Shown: piece after piece, positions 1 through 8,476 of the stretch
How positions within the stretch are numbered: the first letter of the stretch is position 1
Layout: the number at the start of each line of letters is the position of its first letter
Assembly: GCF_030733745.1 (NCBI RefSeq)
Contig: NZ_JASHIK010000017.1
Coordinates: 1 to 64,000, forward strand
Source of the DNA: Stappia sp. MMSF_3263
GTDB lineage: Bacteria; Pseudomonadota; Alphaproteobacteria; Rhizobiales; Stappiaceae
DNA: 64,000 nucleotides
Direction: 5' to 3'
Program-made: the position numbers and the translations under genes
Notes under the pieces: generated by a model
Databases searched by the model: none
The model's input: the letters and a program-made list of their open reading frames with translations, nothing else
Told to the model about the DNA's origin: nothing

Positions 1-20
1 CCCCCCCCCCCCCCCCCCCC
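1..20. other. 20-base poly-C run at window start
   Basis: The first 20 bases are all C, followed by ordinary sequence. A C20 tract is unusual in a bacterial chromosome and its place at the very first base suggests a contig end or a sequencing or assembly artefact. It is just upstream of a truncated operon. Confidence 0.7.
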
Positions 21-68
21 GCTTCCTGCCCTTTCTCAGGCAGGTAAACCTGCACAGGGACCACGCGC

Positions 69-1034
69 GTGCTCGGCTACACGATCAAACGACTGCTGCA
101 GATGATCTTCGTCCTGTGGATCGTCTCGATCATCGTCTTCCTGATGATGAGCTTCACCGGCGATCCCGTCTTCATGGTGATCCCTATCGATTCCACGGAT
201 GCGGAGATCGAACAGGCGCGCCGCATTCTCGGCCTCGACCGCTCGCTCCCCGAGCAGTACCTGATCTTCCTCGAAGGTCTGCTGCGCGGCGATTTCGGCC
301 GTTCCTACGTCTACCGCCAGCCGGCGCTCGACCTGATCCTGGAGCGCCTCCCGGCGACGCTGGAGATCGTCGTCGTGGCGATGGCGATCGCCGCGACGGT
401 GGCGATCCCGCTCGGCGTCTATGCCGGCGCCAATCCGAACCGGCCGGAAAGCCGGGCGATCATGTCCGGCTCGCTTCTGGGCATTTCCCTGCCGAGCTTC
501 TGGGTCGGGATGATGCTGATCTTCATCTTCGCGGTGAACTGGCGCGTCTTCCCCTCTTCCGGACGCGGCGACACCGTCGAGTTTCTCGGCCTCAAGACCT
601 CGCTGCTGACCGCCGATGGCTGGCATCACATCCTGCTGCCCTCGATCACCCTGTCGCTCGGCACGATGGCGATCCTTTTGCGTATCACCCGCGCCGGGAT
701 GATGGAGGTGACCCGGCAGGATTTCATGAAATTCGCTCGTGCCAAGGGTGTCTCGCGGCGCGGCGTGCTCTACGGACACGGGCTGCGCAACGCCCTCATT
801 CCCGTCGTCACGATCTTCGGCCTGCAGCTTGGCGACCTGATCGCCTTCGCCACGATCACCGAGACGATCTTCGCCTGGCCCGGCCTCGGCAAGCTGCTGA
901 TTGATTCCATTTACCGCGCCGACCGGCCGGTCATCGTGGTCTACCTGATGCTCGTCGCCTTCATCTTCGTGGTGATCAACTTCCTGGTCGACATGGTCTA
1001 CACGTGGATCGACCCGCGCATTACGGTGAAATAA
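69..1034 (+). CDS. ABC transporter permease, DppB/OppB type
   Basis: Inner-membrane permease subunit of a dipeptide/oligopeptide/nickel-type ABC importer, 321 aa. It has an N-terminal membrane helix (about residues 8-28), a long periplasmic segment with the family pattern of GDPV then LGLD, five further helices, and the cytoplasmic coupling loop around ARAKGVSRRGVLYGHGLRNA that docks on the ATPase. The GTG start is chosen because AGGGA lies 8 nt upstream. It is the first gene seen of an operon running to 9252, and the expected exported binding protein would lie upstream, outside the window. Substrate cannot be told from the permease. Family call is firm. Confidence 0.93.
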   Translation: MLGYTIKRLLQMIFVLWIVSIIVFLMMSFTGDPVFMVIPIDSTDAEIEQARRILGLDRSLPEQYLIFLEGLLRGDFGRSYVYRQPALDLILERLPATLEIVVVAMAIAATVAIPLGVYAGANPNRPESRAIMSGSLLGISLPSFWVGMMLIFIFAVNWRVFPSSGRGDTVEFLGLKTSLLTADGWHHILLPSITLSLGTMAILLRITRAGMMEVTRQDFMKFARAKGVSRRGVLYGHGLRNALIPVVTIFGLQLGDLIAFATITETIFAWPGLGKLLIDSIYRADRPVIVVYLMLVAFIFVVINFLVDMVYTWIDPRITVK

Positions 1035-1035
1035 G

Positions 1036-1911
1036 ATGAGCGCGACCTTCCTTTCTTCCGAATTCTTCCACAATTACAAGCGCAACCTGTCGGCGATCGC
1101 CGGCAGTGCGATCCTGCTCGCTTTTACCGTCATTGTCCTGGCCGGACCGCTGTTCGTTGCCCAGAACCCCTATGACGTCGCCCAGCTTGACCTGCTCGAC
1201 AGCTACAAGCCCCCGGTGTGGCTGGAGGGGGGCGATGCCCGCTTCCTGCTCGGCACCGACGGCCAGGGGCGCGGCGTTCTCGCCGGCATCCTTTACGGTA
1301 CCCGCGTCTCCGTGATGATCGGCGTCAGCGCGATGGTGATGTCCTGCCTCGTGGGGACGACGCTGGGGCTGCTCGCCGGCTTCTATGGCGGCCGGCTCGA
1401 CGCGGCGATCATGCGCATCGCCGACATCCAGCTCTCCTTCCCCTCCATGCTCATCGCACTTTTCCTGATGTCCGCCTTCGGCACGGGCATCGACAAGGTG
1501 CTGATCGCGCTGACCGCGGTCGGCTGGGTCGTCTACGCAAGGACGGTGCGTGGCTCGACACTGTCCGAGGTGCAAAAGGAATACGTCCAGGCGGCGCGGG
1601 TGGCGGGCTTGCGCGACGGCAAGATCATTCGCCGCCACGTGCTGCCCAACGTTCTGACGCCGCTGATTGTCGTGGCGACCGTGCAGGTGGGCTCCTTCAT
1701 CCTGATCGAGGCAAGCCTGTCCTTCCTCGGCGTTGGCGTGCCGATCACCGAACCCTCGCTCGGGCTTCTGATCAAGAACGGCTTCGACGTGCTGTTCTCC
1801 GGCCTTTGGTGGACCTCCGTCTTTCCCGGCCTGTTCATCATGGCGCTGGTTTTCGGCATCAACCTGTTCGGCGACTTCCTGCGCGATGAACTCAACCCGA
1901 GGCTGAAGTGA
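1036..1911 (+). CDS. ABC transporter permease, DppC/OppC type
   Basis: Second membrane permease of the same importer, 291 aa. The N-terminal region has the OppC-N helix near residues 15-40, followed by the HLLGTD-like motif of this family (here FLLGTDGQGRGVLAGI), which precedes the transport domain. The coupling loop is visible as ARVAGLRDGKIIRRHVLPN. It starts 1 nt after the first permease ends and its stop overlaps the start of the next gene, so translation is coupled. It should pair with the first permease to form the membrane channel. Confidence 0.93.
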   Translation: MSATFLSSEFFHNYKRNLSAIAGSAILLAFTVIVLAGPLFVAQNPYDVAQLDLLDSYKPPVWLEGGDARFLLGTDGQGRGVLAGILYGTRVSVMIGVSAMVMSCLVGTTLGLLAGFYGGRLDAAIMRIADIQLSFPSMLIALFLMSAFGTGIDKVLIALTAVGWVVYARTVRGSTLSEVQKEYVQAARVAGLRDGKIIRRHVLPNVLTPLIVVATVQVGSFILIEASLSFLGVGVPITEPSLGLLIKNGFDVLFSGLWWTSVFPGLFIMALVFGINLFGDFLRDELNPRLK

Positions 1912-2909
1912 TGGCGAACGACATGACAGTGGCCGACGCGCTGCTCAGCGTCGAGGACCTGCGAACCTGGTTCCACACATTCTCCGGCACGGTGAAGGCC
2001 GTGAACGGCGTCAGCTTCTCGTTGAAACCGGGCGAGATCATGGGGCTCGTCGGGGAAAGCGGCGGCGGCAAATCCGTCGTCGGCTTCTCGATCCTCGGCC
2101 TTATCGACCCGCCGGGACGCATCGAGGGCGGCCGCATCCTGTTCAATGGAGAGGACCTCGTCACGGCCGGCGAGCCGCGCCTGCGCCAGATACGGGGCCG
2201 CGACATCGCCATGGTCTTCCAGGACCCGATGACCTCGCTCAACCCGCTGCGGACGGTTGGCGAGCAAATGGACGAGATGCTGCGCCTGCACACGGAGCTG
2301 GACGCCCGCGCCCGCCGCGAGCGCTGCATCCGCATGCTGGAGGACGTCGGCATCTCGCGAGCGGCCGAGCGACTCGCCTCCTACCCGCACCAGTTTTCCG
2401 GCGGCATGCGCCAGCGCGTCGTCATTGCCATCGCCATGCTGGCGGAACCGAAACTGGTGATCGCCGACGAGCCGACGACAGCGCTCGACGTCACCATCCA
2501 GGCCCAGATCCTCAAGCTCATGCGGCATCAGATCCGCGAACACGGAGCCTCGATGGTGCTGGTCACGCACGACCTCGCCGTCGTCTCGGAAATGGCCGAC
2601 CACATCACCGTTCTTTACTGCGGCAAGGTGGTCGAACGCGGACCGACGGACGATGTCATCCGCCGACCGGCGCATCCCTACACGCGCGGACTGATCGACA
2701 GCATCCCGAACCCGGAGCACCGCACCGCGCGGCTCAGCCAGATTCCCGGCGCGGTGCCGGACATCCGCAAGCTGCCGAAGGGCTGCACCTTCCGCGAGCG
2801 CTGCCCGCGCGCCGCCGCCATATGTGCCCAGAGCGAACCCGCCCTCACACTTGCCGGCGAGCGGGCCTTTGCCTGCCACTTCCCGCTGCAGGAAGGAGAG
2901 ATCCGATGA
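1908..2909 (+). CDS. ABC transporter ATP-binding protein, DppD/OppD type
   Basis: Cytoplasmic ATPase subunit, 333 aa, powering the importer. Walker A is GESGGGKS (about residues 49-56), the Q-loop lies in [12 protein letters not shown], the ABC signature is FSGGMRQR (about 163-170), and Walker B is [12 protein letters not shown]. The C-terminal oligo_HPY extension carries the cysteine cluster [14 protein letters not shown] typical of oligopeptide ATPases. The first possible codon is GTG at 1908, overlapping the permease stop; ATG at 1911 is equally likely. Its stop overlaps the start of the second ATPase. Confidence 0.94.
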   Translation: MMANDMTVADALLSVEDLRTWFHTFSGTVKAVNGVSFSLKPGEIMGLVGESGGGKSVVGFSILGLIDPPGRIEGGRILFNGEDLVTAGEPRLRQIRGRDIAMVFQDPMTSLNPLRTVGEQMDEMLRLHTELDARARRERCIRMLEDVGISRAAERLASYPHQFSGGMRQRVVIAIAMLAEPKLVIADEPTTALDVTIQAQILKLMRHQIREHGASMVLVTHDLAVVSEMADHITVLYCGKVVERGPTDDVIRRPAHPYTRGLIDSIPNPEHRTARLSQIPGAVPDIRKLPKGCTFRERCPRAAAICAQSEPALTLAGERAFACHFPLQEGEIR

Positions 2910-3928
2910 CCGCGATGCTGCAGGTGGACGACCTGCGCCAGGAGTTCCGCATCGGCGGATCGATGCTCGACCGGATGCGTTTCACCGACGGCCGGCTGCG
3001 ATTCCCCGACCGGCGCGTCCAGGCGGTGAACGGGGTGTCCTTCGCCATCGAGCGCGGCGAGGTTCTGGCCCTTGTCGGCGAGAGCGGTTGCGGCAAGTCG
3101 ACCGTCGCCAAGACCATTGCCCGCATCTATAGGCCGAGCGGCGGGTCGATTCGCATCGACGGAGAAGACATCTCCCGCCATGGCGTGCGCGAGATGCTGC
3201 CGGTGCGCGCCAAGATGCAGATGATCTTCCAGGATCCCTTCGCCTCTTTGAACCCGCGCCAGCGGGTACGCGACATTGTCGCGGAACCGCTGCTGGAGCA
3301 GACCAAGGGTCGTGCCGCGCGCAGGGAGGTCGCGGACAAGACGCTGGCGCTGCTCGCCCGTGTCGGGCTCAACACGGAACATGCCGGACGCTATCCGCAC
3401 CAGTTCTCCGGCGGCCAGCGCCAGCGGATCGGCATCGCCCGCGCCCTGTCCGTGAACCCGGGGCTGATCATCGCCGACGAGCCGGTCTCCGCCCTCGACG
3501 TCTCGATCCAGGCCCAGATCCTCAACCTGATGATGGACCTGCGGGACGAGTTCGGCCTCGCCTATCTCTTCATCAGCCACGACCTCGCCGTGGTGCATCA
3601 CATCGCCGACCGGATCGGCGTCATGTATCTTGGCTTTCTCGTCGAGACCGCGCCACGCGACCGGCTCTTCTCGGCTCCGCGCCATCCCTATACGCGCGCG
3701 CTGCTGTCCGCCGCGCCCTCCATCGAGAAGACCCGCCCGCGCGAGGAAATCGAACTGTCCGGCGAGGTTCCCTCCGCCCTCGACCTCCCTTCCGGCTGCT
3801 GTTTCCGCACCCGCTGCCCGCTCGCCTTCGAGCGCTGCAAGGTGGAGCGACCGACCCTGCGAGACACCGGCGGCGGCCAGCAGGTCGCCTGCCACCTTGT
3901 CGACGAACCGGAGCGCGATATCCAATGA
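2906..3928 (+). CDS. ABC transporter ATP-binding protein, DppF/OppF type
   Basis: Second ATPase of the importer, 340 aa. It has Walker A GESGCGKS, signature FSGGQRQR, Walker B LIIADEPVSALD, and a C-terminal oligo_HPY tail with CCFRTRCPLAFERC. The frame is open further upstream, but ATG 2906 is chosen because it gives the 4-nt ATGA overlap with the preceding gene and a GGAAGGAGAG ribosome site just before it. An insertion of about 20 residues (SMLDRMRFTDGRLRFPDRR) before the first strand is common in DppF proteins of alphaproteobacteria. Confidence 0.94.
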   Translation: MTAMLQVDDLRQEFRIGGSMLDRMRFTDGRLRFPDRRVQAVNGVSFAIERGEVLALVGESGCGKSTVAKTIARIYRPSGGSIRIDGEDISRHGVREMLPVRAKMQMIFQDPFASLNPRQRVRDIVAEPLLEQTKGRAARREVADKTLALLARVGLNTEHAGRYPHQFSGGQRQRIGIARALSVNPGLIIADEPVSALDVSIQAQILNLMMDLRDEFGLAYLFISHDLAVVHHIADRIGVMYLGFLVETAPRDRLFSAPRHPYTRALLSAAPSIEKTRPREEIELSGEVPSALDLPSGCCFRTRCPLAFERCKVERPTLRDTGGGQQVACHLVDEPERDIQ

Positions 3929-5391
3929 CCTCCGACCTGTCCGGCGTGGCGACCATCGCCCTGCCCCGCCTGCCGCTTGGCGATCCGCATGACTGCACCG
4001 ATGCCAATGACGAGTTGAGCCTCTATCTCGCCTTCTACGACACGCTGGTGAAGCGCCGGAACGGGCATTACGTCCCGCATCTGGCGCGCTCCTGGCGCGT
4101 TGGCGAGGATGCGCGGAGCTGGACCTTCGAGCTGCGCCCCGGCATCCGTTTCCACGACGGCGCGACCTGCGACGCGGCAGCCGTTGCCGCCTCGCTGCGG
4201 CGCATGGCGCGCGAGGACAAAGGCTATACACTCGGTTCGCCAGCGGTCTGGCGGCAATATCTCGGCGATGCCGAGATCGACGCAGACGGGCTGACGCTGC
4301 GCATCCACCTCGGCGCACCGGTCGCCGACCTGCTGGACGTACTGGTCCAGGGCTTCATCGTCGCACCGTCGATCTTCGAACGGCTGGACAGCGGCGAGCG
4401 CGCGCTTGCCTGCGGCACCGGTCCGTATATCGCGGAAACCTTCGCCACCGGTCTGGTCGGCGCTCGGCGCAATCCCGACTGGTTCGCGGGACAGCCCGCC
4501 AATGCGGGTCTGCGCTTCGTGCTCGAACCGGATACCGGCACCCGGCTGGCGATGCTGCTGGACGGGAGGGCGCAGCTTGCCAACACCCTCGATCCGACAG
4601 CAGACGGCCCATCCTGCATCGACGGAGTGACATTGCACCGGTTCGCCGCGCCGGTCGCCATCATCTACCTGCTCAACGCTGCCAAGGGCCCGCTCGCCGA
4701 TGCGCGCGTGCGTCTTGCCTTATCGCTGGCCGTCGACCGCGAGGCACTGATCGGGGCGGTTCTTCCGGGCGCCGCCGACCCGTTGCAGGGCTTCGTCAGT
4801 CCAAGGCATTTCGGTGCGGGAACACGACCAGCCGATGGCCCGGACCTTGCCCGCGCGAAAACCCTTCTCGCGGAGGCCGGCCACGGCAACGGCCTCACGC
4901 TTGGCCTCGACTGCCCGACACGCCTGCCGGACGAAGCGGAGCGCCTGACGGCGGCGCTCGGGGCGCAGCTTGCGCGTATCGGCATCCGTTTCGACGTACA
5001 CCTCCACCCGGACCGCGAGGCCTATGCGCACATGGTCCGGCGCAAGGAGATCCGCGATCTCTGCGTCTTCGATTCCAGCCCGATGTCCACCTTCAGGGTG
5101 CTTCATGAAAAGATCGATTCCCGTATCGCCGGCGCGTGGTGGCAGGGCTATCGCAACCAGGTCGTGGAAGAGTTGATCGACATCGGCCGGGGCGCGACAG
5201 ACGATGCGGCGCGCGCCTGCCGGTATCGTGCCGCCTACGAGGAATTGCAGCGCGATCCTCCCTGGCTCACCCTTTACAATCCCCATCGCGTCATCGGGCT
5301 GGCCGGGGATCATCCGGACTTCACCCTTCCCGACGACGGCGTCATCGACGTCGCCGACCTGCCCCTGCTTGCCCGGCAGGCCGCCATCTGA
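3925..5391 (+). CDS. Family-5 solute-binding-like protein without signal peptide
   Basis: 488 aa protein with the full extracellular solute-binding family 5 (DppA/OppA) fold: a YDTLVKR segment, LARSWRV, WTFELRPGIRFHDG, and a late NAAKGPLADARVRLALSLAVDREAL region. Binding proteins of this family are normally exported, yet this one begins MTSDLSGVATIALPRLPLGD with no hydrophobic stretch. No other start is possible because its ATG overlaps the upstream stop by 4 nt. It is therefore predicted to be cytoplasmic unless exported some other way. It could be a diverged sensor or chaperone for the substrate, or a binding protein that lost its signal. SgrR shows that this domain can work inside the cell, but no DNA-binding domain is present here. 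Confidence 0.8.
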   Translation: MTSDLSGVATIALPRLPLGDPHDCTDANDELSLYLAFYDTLVKRRNGHYVPHLARSWRVGEDARSWTFELRPGIRFHDGATCDAAAVAASLRRMAREDKGYTLGSPAVWRQYLGDAEIDADGLTLRIHLGAPVADLLDVLVQGFIVAPSIFERLDSGERALACGTGPYIAETFATGLVGARRNPDWFAGQPANAGLRFVLEPDTGTRLAMLLDGRAQLANTLDPTADGPSCIDGVTLHRFAAPVAIIYLLNAAKGPLADARVRLALSLAVDREALIGAVLPGAADPLQGFVSPRHFGAGTRPADGPDLARAKTLLAEAGHGNGLTLGLDCPTRLPDEAERLTAALGAQLARIGIRFDVHLHPDREAYAHMVRRKEIRDLCVFDSSPMSTFRVLHEKIDSRIAGAWWQGYRNQVVEELIDIGRGATDDAARACRYRAAYEELQRDPPWLTLYNPHRVIGLAGDHPDFTLPDDGVIDVADLPLLARQAAI

Positions 5392-5394
5392 GGG

Positions 5395-6876
5395 ATGATC
5401 ATGACCAAGACACAAGCGGACCTCATCCTCTCCGGCGGCACGGTCATCCCGGTCGACGCCGGTCGGAGGATCATCGAGAACGGCGCGGTCGCCATCGCCG
5501 GAGGACGCATTCTCGCCGTCGGAACGGCGGCCGGGATCGAAGCCGCATTTGCGGCCACACGCAGGATCGACACGCGTGGCAAGGCGGTCATTCCGGGTCT
5601 TGTCGACGTCCATGCCCATGCCGGGCACGGTTTGATCAAGACCATGGGAATGGACCGGCCGGACCGCTGGGAAGCGATCTGCGGCGAGGTCTACACCACC
5701 GGATCGACACCGGACTTCTGGTATGCGGAAGCCAGGCTGGCGGCACTGGAGCGGTTGCGTTTCGGCGTGACCACCGGCGTCTCGCTGCTTGGCGGCGGCG
5801 ACACGATCATGCGCACGGACGATCCCGCCTACGGTTCAGCGCATGCCAGTGGAGTCCAGGAGGTCGGCACCCGCTCGGTGATCGCGGTCGGCCCGACCCG
5901 CGCGCCGCATCCCCTGACCTATGCCAATGGAGGCAAGGACCCTCGCCCCGTCTCCTTCGAAACGCAGCTTGCCACCTCGGCCGAGCTTCTCAGGCGCTGG
6001 CATGGGGCAGCGGGCGGGCGCATCCGCGTTGCCCTCCTCTATCCCGTGCTGCGCGACGAACATGAGCGCGACATGTCGCCGGCCGACTACGAGGAAGCGA
6101 AGCGCCAGGCGTGCATGACCCGCGCACTGTCGCGGGAAACGGGCGTCCTGTTCACCCAGGACGGTCACAGGGGCGGATCGGTGCTGCGCGCCGAGAAGAT
6201 GGGGCTGCTGGGACCCGATGCCCTGCTCTCGCATGCGGTCGATCTTTCCGAAGAAGAAATCCGCATCTGCGCGCGCACGCGAACGCGCATTGCCCATAAT
6301 CCGTCGGCCATAGCCTCGGTCTTCGGGCGCTGCCCGGCCATCGAATTGATGGAGGCCGGGGTCACGGTCGGGCTCGGCTCGGACGCAACCGCGCCCGACA
6401 GATCCTCCGACATGTTCCGCCACATGCAGCACGCGATGCACTATCACCGCCGTCACTTCCGTGACGCCGATGTCCTGCCACCGGGCAAGGTGCTGGAGAT
6501 GGCGACAATCGATGCCGCCGTCGCCCTTGGCATGGATCACGAAATCGGCTCCCTGGAACAGGGCAAGCGCGCCGACGTCGTCATCGTCGACATGAACCGG
6601 CCGCATCTGGCACCGCCCAACATGACGGCGCACCGATTGGTCTGCTTCGCCAACGGCAACGATGTCGAGACCGTGATCGTCGACGGCGAGATCTGCCTCG
6701 AAAACGGTCGGGCGACACGCGTCGCGGAGACCGAGATCCTGGAGCAGGCCGGTCGTGAGGCGGAGGCGATGATCGAGCGGATCGGCGGGCGCGACGACCT
6801 CGCCGTGCCGGCGCATTTCTGGGGCAACCCGCGCGGCCGCACCGCCATCCCGCATCCACCGGAGGCCGGCAAATGA
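5395..6876 (+). CDS. Amidohydrolase, cytosine-deaminase/TRZ-ATZ type
   Basis: Metal-dependent hydrolase of the amidohydrolase superfamily, 493 aa. It has the N-terminal beta-sandwich strand ILSGGTVIPVD, the HxH metal motif in GLVDVHAHAGHG (His73 and His75), a second-domain histidine in SHAVDLSEEE, the substrate-region IAHNPSAI, and the metal/acid aspartate in VGLGSDATAPD. These features match the subtype III group (atrazine chlorohydrolase, SAH/MTA deaminase, guanine deaminase), which act on C-N bonds of heterocycles or cyclic amides. The substrate is not identifiable. It starts 3 nt after the binding-protein-like gene and overlaps the racemase by 4 nt, so it belongs to the transport operon. 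Confidence 0.85.
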   Translation: MIMTKTQADLILSGGTVIPVDAGRRIIENGAVAIAGGRILAVGTAAGIEAAFAATRRIDTRGKAVIPGLVDVHAHAGHGLIKTMGMDRPDRWEAICGEVYTTGSTPDFWYAEARLAALERLRFGVTTGVSLLGGGDTIMRTDDPAYGSAHASGVQEVGTRSVIAVGPTRAPHPLTYANGGKDPRPVSFETQLATSAELLRRWHGAAGGRIRVALLYPVLRDEHERDMSPADYEEAKRQACMTRALSRETGVLFTQDGHRGGSVLRAEKMGLLGPDALLSHAVDLSEEEIRICARTRTRIAHNPSAIASVFGRCPAIELMEAGVTVGLGSDATAPDRSSDMFRHMQHAMHYHRRHFRDADVLPPGKVLEMATIDAAVALGMDHEIGSLEQGKRADVVIVDMNRPHLAPPNMTAHRLVCFANGNDVETVIVDGEICLENGRATRVAETEILEQAGREAEAMIERIGGRDDLAVPAHFWGNPRGRTAIPHPPEAGK

Positions 6877-7532
6877 CCCTTCACATCCTCAACCCGAATT
6901 CCTCGCGCCTTGTCACCGACGGCATCGACGCCGCCGTCGCCCCCATGCGCGCCGTCTCGCCGGTCGAGATCCGCTGCCACCTGCTGCCCGAAGGACCGGC
7001 TGGCATCGAGACGCAGGCTCATGTCGATGGCGTCGTCCAGCCATTGCTCGCGCAGGCCGCCGCACTGGAGGCGACGGCTTCGGCGTTCGTCATCGCCTGT
7101 TTCTCCGACCCCGGCCTTGCCGCCCTGCGCGAGCAGAGCGCCCGTCCCGTTCTGGGCATCGGCGAAAGCGCCTATCTCACCGCGCTGACGATGGGACAGC
7201 GCTTCGGCATCGTCTCGATCAAGCGCGGTTCCGTCGCCCGCCACATCCGCACGCTCGGTGCCATGGGCCTGCTCGACCGCCTTGCCGCCGACCGGCCGCT
7301 GGAACTCGGCGTTGCCGAGCTCGCCGAACAGGACCGCACCCGAACGAGGCTGGAGGAGGTGGGCGCGCATCTGCGCGATGCCGACGGCGCCGACGTCCTG
7401 GTGCTCGGCTGTGCCGGCATGGCGGGTTACCGCGCGGCCCTTCAATCCACACTGGGCATTCCGGTGATCGATCCATGCCAGGCCGCAACGGCCATGGCGC
7501 TGGGACGCATCGCGCTCGCCCGCTGCACATGA
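6873..7532 (+). CDS. Asp/Glu/hydantoin racemase family protein
   Basis: 219 aa member of the Asp/Glu/hydantoin racemase superfamily. These are cofactor-independent racemases that use two cysteines; some members are allantoin racemases, maleate isomerases or decarboxylases. Both candidate cysteines are present in family context: the first in FVIACFSDPGL (about residue 76) and the second in VLVLGCAGMAGY (about residue 179). The N-terminus LHILNPNSS is the classic hydantoin/allantoin racemase opening. ATGA overlap with the amidohydrolase implies they act on the same compound, and a D-hydantoinase-like gene lies in the facing operon at 9418. Confidence 0.85.
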   Translation: MTLHILNPNSSRLVTDGIDAAVAPMRAVSPVEIRCHLLPEGPAGIETQAHVDGVVQPLLAQAAALEATASAFVIACFSDPGLAALREQSARPVLGIGESAYLTALTMGQRFGIVSIKRGSVARHIRTLGAMGLLDRLAADRPLELGVAELAEQDRTRTRLEEVGAHLRDADGADVLVLGCAGMAGYRAALQSTLGIPVIDPCQAATAMALGRIALARCT

Positions 7533-7552
7533 CACGGAACGGAAAGGACAAC

Positions 7553-8476
7553 ATGACCCGATTGAGCGAAGCGGCGCGGGGCGTCTACGTCATCGCGATC
7601 ACCCCCTTCACGGACAACGGTGCCCTCGATCTCGAAGGCTGCGACCGGATGGTCGATTTCTATCTGGAGGCAGGCGCCACCGGGCTGACGGTCCTCGGCA
7701 TGATGGGCGAAGCGCCCAAGCTGACGAGCGAGGAGTCCGGGATTGTCGTCAACCGCATCCTCAAGCGCGTTGCCGGGCGCGTGCCGGTCGTTGTCGGCGT
7801 GTCCTCCCCGGGCTTTGCCCAGATGCGGGCGCTGACCTTGCAGGTCATGGAGGATGGCGCGGCCGGCGTCATGATCGCACCGCCGGGTTCCCTGCGCACC
7901 GACGACCAGATCGTCGCCTATTACGGTCAGGCGGCCGAGGCGATCGGCGACGTGCCCTTCGTGCTGCAGGACTTCCCGCTCGCCACCGGGGTGCAGATGT
8001 CGGTGCCGGTGATCTCGCGCATTGTGGCTGACAACCCGACCTGCGTCTGCCTCAAGCACGAGGACTGGCCCGGGCTTGCGAAGATCACCGCGCTGCGCAA
8101 GGCCGGCACGCTCGACCGGCGGATCTCGATCCTGTGCGGCAACGGCGGCGTCTTCCTGCCCGAGGAGATGGACCGAGGCGCCGACGGAGCGATGACCGGC
8201 TTCGCCTATCCCGAAATGATGGTCCATGTCGTGGATGGACATGCCCGTGGCGACATGGAACGGGCCCGTGACCTGTTCGATGCCTACCTGCCGCTTGCCC
8301 GCTTCGAGCAGCAGCCGGGTCTCGGCCTCGCCATTCGCAAATACACTCTCTACAAGCGGGGCATCATCGATGCTCCGGCGCTGCGCAAGCCCGGAGCTGC
8401 CCTCGATCCGCTGACACGGGCCGAGGTCGACATGCTGATCGCCCGTCTCGAAAAGCGTCTGAAGGAGTTGAACTGA
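7553..8476 (+). CDS. DapA-like (DHDPS/NAL family) lyase with altered active site
   Basis: 307 aa TIM-barrel protein of the dihydrodipicolinate synthase / N-acetylneuraminate lyase family, which forms a Schiff base with a pyruvate-like substrate. The lysine is kept (CVCLKHED), but the family GTTGE loop reads GMMGEAPKL and the catalytic tyrosine segment (YNxPxxTG) reads QDFPLATG, so it should not be a true DHDPS. ATG 7553 follows GGAAAGGA; an alternative ATG at 7529 would overlap the racemase stop. Its stop overlaps the SDR start by 1 nt. It probably performs an aldol, retro-aldol or dehydratase step in the operon pathway; substrate unknown. Confidence 0.82.
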   Translation: MTRLSEAARGVYVIAITPFTDNGALDLEGCDRMVDFYLEAGATGLTVLGMMGEAPKLTSEESGIVVNRILKRVAGRVPVVVGVSSPGFAQMRALTLQVMEDGAAGVMIAPPGSLRTDDQIVAYYGQAAEAIGDVPFVLQDFPLATGVQMSVPVISRIVADNPTCVCLKHEDWPGLAKITALRKAGTLDRRISILCGNGGVFLPEEMDRGADGAMTGFAYPEMMVHVVDGHARGDMERARDLFDAYLPLARFEQQPGLGLAIRKYTLYKRGIIDAPALRKPGAALDPLTRAEVDMLIARLEKRLKELN

